Assembly (NCBI RefSeq): GCF_027922265.1
Contig: NZ_BSFI01000008.1
Coordinates: 636,001-700,000 of the forward strand
Reading direction: 5' to 3'
Origin: Hansschlegelia plantiphila
GTDB lineage: Bacteria; Pseudomonadota; Alphaproteobacteria; Rhizobiales; Methylopilaceae
DNA length: 64,000 nt
Position 1 is the stretch's first letter; every line of letters starts with the position of its first letter. A model generated the notes under the pieces. The model ran no database searches and was not told where the DNA came from. It saw nothing but the letters and a program-made list of their open reading frames with translations. This document shows positions 19,201 through 27,600 of the stretch, one piece after another. The translations under genes were made by a program, and so were the position numbers.

Positions 19201-20256
19201 ATGTCGCTGTTCGAACGCTGGCTCACCCTCTGGGTAGCGCTCTGCATCGTGGTCGGGATCGCGCTCGGCTACGCCGCGCCCGGGCTCTTCCAGGCGATCG
19301 GGAGCCTCGAGGTCGCTCGGGTCAACCTGCCGGTCGCGGTGCTGATCTGGCTGATGATCATCCCCATGCTGGTGAAGGTCGACTTCGGCGCGTTGGGCCA
19401 GGTCGCGGCCCACTGGCGGGGCGTCTCGGTGACGCTGTTCGTCAACTGGGCGGTAAAGCCGTTCTCGATGGCGCTGTTGGGCTGGCTGTTCATCGGCTGG
19501 CTGTTTCGACCCTGGCTACCCGCCGACCAGATCGACAGCTACATCGCCGGGCTGATCCTGCTCGGGGCGGCTCCGTGCACCGCCATGGTCTTCGTCTGGT
19601 CGAACCTGACCGGCGGCGATCCGCTGTTCACGCTGAGCCAAGTCGCGGTCAACGACGCGATCATGATCGTCGCCTTCGCGCCGCTGGTAGGGCTCCTGCT
19701 GGGCCTGTCGGCGATCACCGTGCCTTGGGACACGCTGGTCCTGTCGGTCGTCCTCTACATCGTCGTGCCGGTCGTCGTGGCGCAGGTTCTTCGCCGACGC
19801 CTACTCGCGACCGGAGGCCAGCCCGCGCTCGACCTCCTGCTCGGACGCATCCAGCCGCTCTCGCTCGTGGCGCTGCTCGCGACGCTGGTGCTGCTGTTCG
19901 CCTTTCAGGGCGAGCAGATCGTTGCCCAGCCGCTCGTGATCGCCCTGCTGGCGGTCCCCATCCTGATCCAGGTCTACCTAAATGCGGGCCTCGCCTACGT
20001 GCTGAACCGCGCGACCGGCGAGGCGCATTGCGTCGCCGGGCCGTCCGCGCTGATCGGCGCGTCGAACTTCTTCGAGTTGGCCGTCGCTGCGGCGATCAGC
20101 CTGTTCGGCTTCAAGTCGGGCGCCGCGCTCGCCACAGTCGTCGGCGTGCTGATCGAGGTGCCGGTCATGCTCTCGGTCGTGTGGATCGTGAACCGCTCGA
20201 AGCCTTGGTATGAGGCCCGTGGCGTTCGCGCCGCGACCCCCGAACCCCGTTCTTGA
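19201..20256 (+). CDS. acr3: Arsenite efflux transporter ACR3
   Basis: 351-residue, ten-helix arsenite permease of the ACR3 family (often labelled arsB). Landmarks: [18 protein letters not shown] in an early helix, [18 protein letters not shown], and [20 protein letters not shown] containing the conserved cysteine required for As(III) transport, then [14 protein letters not shown]. It exports As(OH)3 produced by the ArsC part of the next protein. It starts three bases after arsR stops, and its TGA is part of the Shine-Dalgarno region of the arsC-arsH gene. Confidence 0.94.
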   Translation: MSLFERWLTLWVALCIVVGIALGYAAPGLFQAIGSLEVARVNLPVAVLIWLMIIPMLVKVDFGALGQVAAHWRGVSVTLFVNWAVKPFSMALLGWLFIGWLFRPWLPADQIDSYIAGLILLGAAPCTAMVFVWSNLTGGDPLFTLSQVAVNDAIMIVAFAPLVGLLLGLSAITVPWDTLVLSVVLYIVVPVVVAQVLRRRLLATGGQPALDLLLGRIQPLSLVALLATLVLLFAFQGEQIVAQPLVIALLAVPILIQVYLNAGLAYVLNRATGEAHCVAGPSALIGASNFFELAVAAAISLFGFKSGAALATVVGVLIEVPVMLSVVWIVNRSKPWYEARGVRAATPEPRS

Positions 20257-20267
20257 GGAGGGCCGCG

Positions 20268-21395
20268 ATGCCCGAGGCCGTCACCATCTGGCACAACCCC
20301 GACTGCAGCACGTCCCGCAACACGCTTGCGATGATCAGCGCGGCGGGCGTCGAGCCGACCGTCGTCGAGTATCTGAAGACGCCGCCGACGCGCGACGAAC
20401 TGGAGCGCGCGATCAACGCCGCGGGCCTAAGCGTCCGCGCCGCGATCAGGCAGAAGGGAACGCCCTACGAGGAGCTCGGCCTCCGCGACGCGTCGCTGAC
20501 GGAGGGCAAGCTGCTCGACGCGATGCTGGCGCACCCCATCCTGATCAACCGGCCCTTCGTGTTCACCTCGCGCGGCGTGCGGTTGTGCCGCCCTTCGGAG
20601 GTCGTCCTCGAGATCCTGCCCGCGCCGCTGCCGGACGACTTCACCAAGGAGGACGGCGAGGTCGTGCGGCGGCTGAAGGTGAAGGACGACGCTTTGCCGA
20701 ACCTCGACGAGGGCTCGTTCAGGCCGACCGACCTGTCGCGGCTCCACGCGCCTCGCTCCATGCACCCACCGCGCGTTCTGCTGCTCTACGGGTCGTTGAG
20801 ACCGGTCTCCTACAGCCGCCTGCTGACCCTCGAGGCGGAGCGCTTGCTGAAGCAACTTGGCTGCGAAACGCGCGTCTACGACCCCGCAGGCCTTCCGCTG
20901 CCGGACGACGGCCCGGTCGACCACCCGAAGGTGCAGGAGTTGCGCGATCTGTCGCTCTGGTCCGAGGCACAGGTCTGGACGAGCCCCGAGCGGCACGGCG
21001 CCATGACGGGCGTAATTAAGTCCATGATCGATTGGATACCGCTCGCGGTCGGCTCGGTGCGCCCGACGCAGGGCCGCACGCTGGCGGTCATGCAGGTCTC
21101 AGGTGGCTCGCAGTCGTTTAACGCCGTGAACCAGATGCGCGTGCTCGGGCGCTGGATGCGGATGCTGACAATCCCGAACCAGTCGTCCGTCGCCACAGCG
21201 TTTCAGGAGTTCGGCGAGGACGGCCGAATGAAGCCGTCGGCCTACTACGACCGGGTGGTCGACGTGATGGAGGAGCTGGTGAAGTTCACCTGGCTGACGC
21301 GGGACGTGTCAAACCACCTCACCGACCGCTACAGCGAACGCAAAGAGAGCGCCGCGGCGCTCGAGGCGCGGATGAACCTCAAGCAGGCCGTGTAG
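20268..21395 (+). CDS. ArsC-ArsH fusion: arsenate reductase plus organoarsenical-oxidising flavoprotein
   Basis: 375 residues joining two normally separate enzymes. Residues 1 to ~140 are a glutaredoxin-dependent Ars[16 protein letters not shown] with the catalytic Cys, plus [11 protein letters not shown] and [12 protein letters not shown] supplying the oxyanion arginines. Residues ~145-375 are a full Ars[37 protein letters not shown] (FMN phosphate loop) and [21 protein letters not shown]. ArsC reduces As(V) to As(III); ArsH uses NADPH/FMN to oxidise trivalent organoarsenicals. Both active sites look intact. Start ATG 20268 follows GAGGAG; the join lies around [14 protein letters not shown] with no stop or frameshift. 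It is co-transcribed with arsR and acr3. Confidence 0.92.
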   Translation: MPEAVTIWHNPDCSTSRNTLAMISAAGVEPTVVEYLKTPPTRDELERAINAAGLSVRAAIRQKGTPYEELGLRDASLTEGKLLDAMLAHPILINRPFVFTSRGVRLCRPSEVVLEILPAPLPDDFTKEDGEVVRRLKVKDDALPNLDEGSFRPTDLSRLHAPRSMHPPRVLLLYGSLRPVSYSRLLTLEAERLLKQLGCETRVYDPAGLPLPDDGPVDHPKVQELRDLSLWSEAQVWTSPERHGAMTGVIKSMIDWIPLAVGSVRPTQGRTLAVMQVSGGSQSFNAVNQMRVLGRWMRMLTIPNQSSVATAFQEFGEDGRMKPSAYYDRVVDVMEELVKFTWLTRDVSNHLTDRYSERKESAAALEARMNLKQAV

Positions 21396-21398
21396 GAC

Positions 21399-22626
21399 GT
21401 GAGCGGGGCCTCGACGCCGCCGGGCGGCAGGATCGCGGTCCCGTTGCTCGGGGTCGCGCAGATCCTGTCGTGGGGCTCAAGCTTCTACCTGCTCGCCGTG
21501 CTCGCGACCCCGATGTCCATCGATACGGGATGGCCGATCGCGTGGGTGGTCGGCGGCGGGTCAGTCGGGCTGCTCTGCTCCGGGATCGTGTCGCCCTTCG
21601 TCGGTCGGATGATTGATCGCTTCGGCGGGCGACCGACGATGGCCTTGGGGTCGCTCCTGATGGGTGCCGGGCTCGCCGCGGTCGGCTCCTCAACCGGGCT
21701 CGCGACCTATCTCCTCGGCTGGGTAGTCCTCGGACTCGGCATGGGCGCCGGGCTCTATGACGCAGCGTTCTCGACGCTCGGCCGGATCTTCGGGGCGTCG
21801 GCGCGACGCGCCATCACCAACCTCACCCTGTTCGGTGGGTTCGCCAGCACGGTCTGCTGGCCCCTGAGCGCTCTCGCCGTCGAACACATCGGCTGGCGCG
21901 GGGCCTGCTTCGCCTACGCCGCCGTGCAGGTGTTCGTGATGGCCCCGGCGCTGCTTGTCCTGCTGCCGCGGGAGGCGCGGAAGGCCCCGGCGGCGTCCGG
22001 CCCTACGAACAACGACCGAACGTCCCCCGGCGAGCGCGGGTCGTTCCTGCTGCTGGCCGCGATCCTGATGGCCAACGGAGCCGTCCAGACGACGATCTCG
22101 GTCCACCTGCTCACCATCCTGCAAGGCCAAGGCATGGCGCTGACCGCAGCCGTCGCGATCGGCGCGTTGATCGGCCCGTCGCAGGTCGGCGCCCGAGTGG
22201 TCGAAATGCTGCTCGGCGACCGACTCCACCCCACCGCGACGCTGGCCTGCGCGGGCTGGCTGGTCGCTGGCGGCGTCGTTCTTCTCGCGCTCGGGACGGT
22301 GCCGGCGGCGGTCGCTGTCGTGCTCTACGCGGCTGGGAACGGCGTGTGGTCGATCGCCCGCGGCACGGTCCCGCTCTCGCTGTTCGGCGCGGCGCTACCC
22401 GGTGGTGATGGGGCGGCTCGCAGCGCCCAATTTGATCGTGCAGGCGGCGGCCCCCTTCGTCGCAGGCCTCGCGCTGACCGCCCTCGAGCCCCGGATCGTG
22501 CTGGTCGCGCTGGCGGTCGCCGCGGCGGGCAACGCCCTGCTCGCCCTGACGCTCATGATCCGAGCCGCTCGTCTGCACGGAACCCAAGGATGCGCGCCAT
22601 ATGCAGAGCGAAGAATGCGCCTGTGA
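21399..22626 (+). pseudogene. MFS transporter of the ars operon, C-terminus frameshifted
   Basis: Starts with GTG three bases after the fusion gene. The first ~330 residues are a typical 12-helix MFS protein (WGSSFYLLAVLATPM, DRFGGRPTMALGS, MGAGLYDAAFSTLGRIFG, GGFASTVCWPLS). Near 22395 the frame shifts: the reading frame continues as low-complexity Arg-rich sequence, while the correct continuation YPVVMGRLAAPNLIVQ and AAPFVAGLALTALEPRIVL lies in the +1 frame and ends at 22626. Removing one base at GCGGCG restores FGARYPVVMGR. MFS proteins in ars operons (such as ArsJ or ArsK types) export arsenic compounds; which one this is cannot be said. As written, the last helices are lost. Confidence 0.82.
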
Positions 22627-22731
22627 CGGTTTGGCGACCTATCCAGAAAGACGAAAACTATTTCATCTTTAGATCATCTAAGCTTTCGCAGCCGATAAGA
22701 ATATCGACTGATCGAAAATAGGGGGTTTTCA

Positions 22732-22869
22732 ATGCGACTGGAGTGCTACTCGGCACACACTTGCCACCAACTTACCCATAACCGCCTGATCGATATTTCG
22801 ATCCAAGGATGGCCCGGCGTGACATGGAACACATACTCGGACCCCTCCGAGCGCATGGACTTCTCCTAG
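22732..22869 (+). CDS. Small 45-residue ORF, uncertain
   Basis: Reads MRLECYSAHTCHQLTHNRLI... IQGWPGVTWNTYSDPSERMDF, with GGGGG six bases upstream of the ATG. After the TAG the same frame stays open (DFDPATLRALLFSGSKG), so it may be the broken front of a longer gene. I recognise no family. Around it (22627-23230) the DNA is AT-rich and contains ATATCGA-type motifs near 22710 and 22795 similar to one upstream of arsR, plus the recombinase remnant; no other gene is visible. Confidence 0.3.
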   Translation: MRLECYSAHTCHQLTHNRLIDISIQGWPGVTWNTYSDPSERMDFS

Positions 22870-22989
22870 GACTTCGACCCGGCTACGCTTAGGGCCCTGC
22901 TGTTCTCAGGGTCAAAAGGATTACTTTTTGCAACCATTTCGGGGCAGCTGCAGATCAGCAACTTACGATCACCAAAAGGGTCGTTGCAT

Positions 22990-23100
22990 ATGTCTCGCGT
23001 CATCGGCTATGTCCGCATCAGCACCGTCGATCAGGATCCCGCTTCCAACGCAACGCGCTTGCGGACATCGGCATGACTGCTACCTTTAGTGACCGCCTGG
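22990..23100 (+). pseudogene. Truncated serine recombinase (resolvase N-terminus)
   Basis: MSRVIGYVRISTVDQDP is the canonical start of a Tn3/Hin-type serine recombinase, with the catalytic Ser in RIST. After QDP the frame is lost. The expected continuation RNALADIGMTATFSDRLG is visible in a shifted frame (about 23048-23100), then similarity ends. So a resolvase was both frameshifted and cut off. It lies at the right side of the ars operon, mirrored by the intact recombinase at 17852-18619. Confidence 0.8.
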
Positions 23101-23230
23101 GGTGCCAATCCAAATCGCCCCCCCGCCCCAGGTCACGCTCAACCCCTTCCCACCCGCCAAGTATATGATTGGTCATAACCCAAGCGTGGGTGATCGTTCG
23201 ATCAGGATAAAGCGCCATAAGGAGCAGGTT

Positions 23231-24538
23231 TTGCCACTAATGTGCCCCAAGTGCTTCGACGATGCAGGTCTTGAGAGACGTCTCATAGAAATTCGCCCTG
23301 ATTTTCCAGATGAAAAATGTGATTTTCATCCGACTATGAAGGGCATTCCCGTCGAAGATGTGGCAAATATTATTGATGATGTATTTCGCAATAATTATGA
23401 AATTGGTCAATACAGAAACTATGACGGCGAATACGAGGGCGAAGATCTTGAATCGATATTGTATGAATTGACAGGCGCTAGCGACCATCAAGTTGTCTCC
23501 GTGCTAGCCAAGCAACTTGTTGATGACGACCCTTATTGGCCACCGGACGGCGATGAGCCATTCTATAGTGATCAATTAGGTTACGTTAAAAGCCAAAGTG
23601 CTTTTGCAGGGCACAGTCGGCTTTGGGATGAGTTTCGTGCCAGTATCGTGCACGGGCAAAGGTTTTTCAATGACCGAGCGAGAGAACTCCTCTCGGAGAT
23701 ATTTGACGGCATACACTTGCAGCGAGGCATGAAGGCGCAAAGCCCCGTCTTTGAGATACGGCCTGGCGATCCGCTATCCAGCGTAATGCGGGTGCGCGCC
23801 GAAGATGACCACAACGAGCGTCAAACCATCAGATCAAACGTTCCCCGCCACCTCGGCGCTCCTCCGTCGCGGAAACGTCGGGCTGGTCGCATGAACCCCT
23901 CAGGCATAACAGCATTCTACGGCGCGTTTGAGTTGGAGACGTGCATCGCGGAATTGAGACCTACCGTCGGAAGTTTTGTAGTTGGTGCTCGGTTCGACAT
24001 CATAGAGCCTCTATGGGTATTAGATACAACGCGCTTTGCTGAGCCATTCAATGAACCAAATGTCTTCTCTAAGGATCATGTGAAGCGAACTGCGCAGTGG
24101 CGGTTTATGCAGAGGTTTATGCACGAGATCGCGCAGCCAATATCAGCAAATGATGAGCATTTAGACTACATTCCAACCCAGGCTGTAGCTGAATACTTGC
24201 TAAATCATCATGAGTTTCACTTAGGCGGCCAAGAGCGACGCATTGAAGCTATAATATACAGCTCAGCGCAGCATCCAGAGGGCAGGAACATTGTGTTGCT
24301 TGGTGACGCATGTTTGGTCGAGCCAATTGAGGCTAAGCCAGCGAAACCTGATCCATTCATTGGCCCATTCGACGATATCGTCTCGTCACTTCCTGGCCGT
24401 TGGCCTCCCAAGCCCTTGCCAAGATTGAGCGTGCGAGACCAAAGTTTCGAAATACGACGTGTAAACAGTGCCGAATTTAACGCCCCAATTCATCATGATT
24501 ACGATACTATGATAGATGATGATGGCGATGAATTTTGA
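23231..24538 (+). CDS. HEPN/RES N-terminal plus RES-domain protein (toxin-like NAD-phosphorylase family)
   Basis: About 435 residues. The N-terminal part starts LMCPKCFDDAGLERRLIE and has a second Cys/His pair (EKCDFHP), the pattern of the HEPN/RES N-terminal domain 1. The C-terminal ~200 residues are a RES domain: RAGRMNPSGITAFYGAFELE and TCIAELRP with the conserved Arg/Tyr/Glu, then YIPTQAVAEYLLNH and EAIIYSSAQHPEGRNIVLLG. RES toxins degrade NAD+; that activity is known for family members and inferred here. The start is uncertain: TTG 23231 has AAGGAG six bases upstream, ATG 23240 is the alternative, and the frame open from 23102 runs through the recombinase debris. GC content is far below its neighbours, indicating recent transfer. 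No Xre-type antitoxin gene is adjacent. Confidence 0.8.
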   Translation: MPLMCPKCFDDAGLERRLIEIRPDFPDEKCDFHPTMKGIPVEDVANIIDDVFRNNYEIGQYRNYDGEYEGEDLESILYELTGASDHQVVSVLAKQLVDDDPYWPPDGDEPFYSDQLGYVKSQSAFAGHSRLWDEFRASIVHGQRFFNDRARELLSEIFDGIHLQRGMKAQSPVFEIRPGDPLSSVMRVRAEDDHNERQTIRSNVPRHLGAPPSRKRRAGRMNPSGITAFYGAFELETCIAELRPTVGSFVVGARFDIIEPLWVLDTTRFAEPFNEPNVFSKDHVKRTAQWRFMQRFMHEIAQPISANDEHLDYIPTQAVAEYLLNHHEFHLGGQERRIEAIIYSSAQHPEGRNIVLLGDACLVEPIEAKPAKPDPFIGPFDDIVSSLPGRWPPKPLPRLSVRDQSFEIRRVNSAEFNAPIHHDYDTMIDDDGDEF

Positions 24539-24607
24539 AAGTTATTGATAGATAATGAAGTAAAAACGCCGTGTGATCCATTTCTATGGCGAATACTAAT
24601 AATCTGA

Positions 24608-27600
24608 TTAACGAAGGAGATCAGGGAGCTGGAACATCAGATCTAGCGCATCCGGCGAGCCGCCGGCGGAAAAAAGGTTTAGAACCTGAACAATGAGATG
24701 GCGCCGCTCCGGCGATGCAAAGATGTCGCGATGGTCGGCGAGATACCAGCGAACGAGGCGGACGACCGCATCGGACGCAAGGCTTTCGTGATGATAACCT
24801 TCGCGCGCGGCTGGTCCGAGCAGAAGCCCCGCGACACGGTCGAACACAGGCGCCGGGGCGGCGCTGGCTGTGAACTCGTAGAGCTGAAACAGGTTATAAA
24901 GCGTTCGCGGCGTCCCGGATTCGCCGATCGCACGCATGGTCTCAGCGTAATCCTCAAGGAACGCCCGCTTCGCCTCAGGTGACGCCAGTCCCAATGGCTC
25001 GTCGTTTCCCGCCTCAGTATAAGCGCCGGATCCAAAAAACAGCTGGTTGCAGGCGTGATCGATGAGCCCTTCGGCCGCCTGGTATCGCTTTGAGGCGGCG
25101 TCCCTCTCGGTCTGCGTCGCCCCCGCTCGAGAGAGCACGGGGACGGCGTCTCGCATGACGGCCGCGGCCGCGCAAACAATCCGATGCAGCAGATCACGCG
25201 CGCGATCCTGCGCGGTGGCAGCTTCAGCATCAGCCTCGCGATAGCCCCGAAAAAGCCGGTGTCGCAGTGATGATATTGCCGACCAGAGAAAACTCCCATC
25301 GACCACAGGATCTTCGATCCAGCCGTCAAGCCACGTCTTCGCGGCGGGCCGACCGGCGTCGATCCAAAGCCGGGCGGCGAGTAACCCGAACGGCTCGCTG
25401 AACTCGTCGCGGCCTTCGATGGCCTGGCGGTCGAGTCGTTCGAGAATTGCCGACGTCAACGCGTCGCAACGCTCAGGCTCGGCGTCGAACAGGCGCCATA
25501 TCGGCCCATCGATGCAGAAGCCGAGCACCGTGAAGTCCGGCTCCGTATGCGCGACTTGCTCCATCATGTCCCACATTTCAGGGCGCGCGGCGTTCCAGAG
25601 CACGTCGAGAGCCTTCACGGCCTCAAGCCGGACGACCGGCGTGGGATCACTCAGAACCGGCCATAGCCGCTCGACGATATCGGGCCGCTGGCCGCCGAAG
25701 CGTCGGGCGAGGTCGACCATCCCGGCCGCCGCATACACCCGTGCTGCCCAGCTCCCATAGCCCAGCATTCCCGGCGCGTTCGGCTTCGCAGCTTCCGGAT
25801 GCGGGCTTTTTGACAGCCGATCGAGGATGGCGAGAAGCTCGTCGAGGTCAGGGACACCTTCTGCTCCGGGAGTCCAATTCTCGTCCTCAGCGACGAGCGC
25901 TACGGCGTTGCTGACCGCTCCCCACGCGGCGTGCAGGCTGTCCGGGATTGGATCAAGCGGCTCGACGCGATCGAGGACGCCGATGGCCGCCTGGGTTACT
26001 CGCCAGAGCGCCGGCAGATCGCGCTCGTCATTCTGCCAGGCGCGGAGCGCCGTCTCGACGGATTTGATGGCAATCTGGATATCATGGTCTGGCGCGTCCT
26101 GCGTATGAACGCCGCGATCGGCAAGCGGGAGCTCGACAATAGTTTCAGCGGGCGCGTCGTTGCCGCCTACGGAAGTCATCGGCGGATCGCCAGAAGCGCG
26201 CTGCTCCGCTTCCAGCCCGCGCTTTTTAATGCGCGCTTTGTCCGACGCGAGAAGATCTTCGCCAATGATTGACAGGACCCGCTCGACGACAGCCTGTCGC
26301 AAGCCCCAGGTGCCGTCGTCTTCGGTCGCATCGGCGCCGGCCAGCAGGGTCTGCTCGAAGTCTGCCCGCGCTTCCGGCGACTGGCTCGCATAGACCGCAG
26401 CGACATAGGCTTCGGCGTCGAGGCGTAAGCCCCGCATGCCCAAGAACGAGAGTTTGCTTGAAAGCGGCCAAAGCAAGTCGTCGGCGACGCCCGGCCGCTC
26501 CCTCGCGACGCCAAGCAAACGAGCCCAGACCGAGGTGCAGCCCGAAGCGCCGAGGCAGGTCTCAACGATTGATCGAAACACCTCGCCGGGACAGGCGCGT
26601 AGGAAGGTCGCGAAGGAGGTAAAGAGCTGGTCCTGCGAAAGGTGGCCTCGCCCGATATGGTGCCATCCGCCCAGCGTCAGCATGTCGTCAAAGACATGTG
26701 CGACGCCGTCCCGGAAGGCGATCTCGTGAGAAGCGACGGCCATTGACCGCCGCTCGGCCGCGATTCCGATCGTGGCTGCGACGAGCGCCCGTGTCGCCGC
26801 CTGCGGGTCAATCTCTAGAAACTTCGAGAATACCTCCCGCAGGCGATAGCGCGCCGACTCGTAGTCCTGCCTGGCCGTCGAGGTCATCGCCAGGATGCGG
26901 CTCGGCGCGCCTCCGAACCAGCGCTTTTCGTCGCTTGGTGCCGGGCGGCCGAACAGAGTCTCATAAATGCGGATTGCGAAATCCGGATCGATGGCCGCGA
27001 TCGTTGGCGCGCCTTCTGCCAGCCAGCCCGCTTCGTCCGGCGCGTGACGTTCGAAGCGGTCGCCGAGGATGCGCTCAAGCAATGCGCGCGAGGCGGCTGG
27101 GTCGCTTGGGTAGGACTTGCAGACAAATCGGATGGCGTTGACCGCCAGCAAGGGCGTAGGCAGGTCGAGCTCCCAGGCCAGCGACAGTAAGGCGCGGCTG
27201 GCGCGACCGAACATGTCCTGGAACGCGCGATCGTCGATCCATGCATGCTCCGACAACGCATACAGGACGGCGCGAGCTGCGTCAGCGAACCGGCGTCCGG
27301 CCGCGCCTGCCATCTCGGCCAGCTGAGCCCACGCCGTGGCGACCGCAGCGGTCGGCGCTCCGGCTTCGGTCAAATGCATGCGCAGAAAGCGCGCCAGCAT
27401 GGACAGCGCGCGGCCGAGCGGCTCGTCGTCAAGATGTTCGGTCAGAAGCGTTCGGAGGCCGTCGACGTCAGCCGGCGACGCTACCTGTTCGGCAATAGTG
27501 CGAAGCGCGATGCTGACCACCACCGGGTCGACGTCGTTCTGACCGGTGATCAACGCGAGCAGCCGCCACACCCGATGCCGTCCGGCCGCGTCGTCCCGCC

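Noticed and set aside
23102..23230. Longer N-terminus for the RES protein
   Set aside because: The extra codons run through the recombinase remnant; a good ribosome site lies just before 23231.
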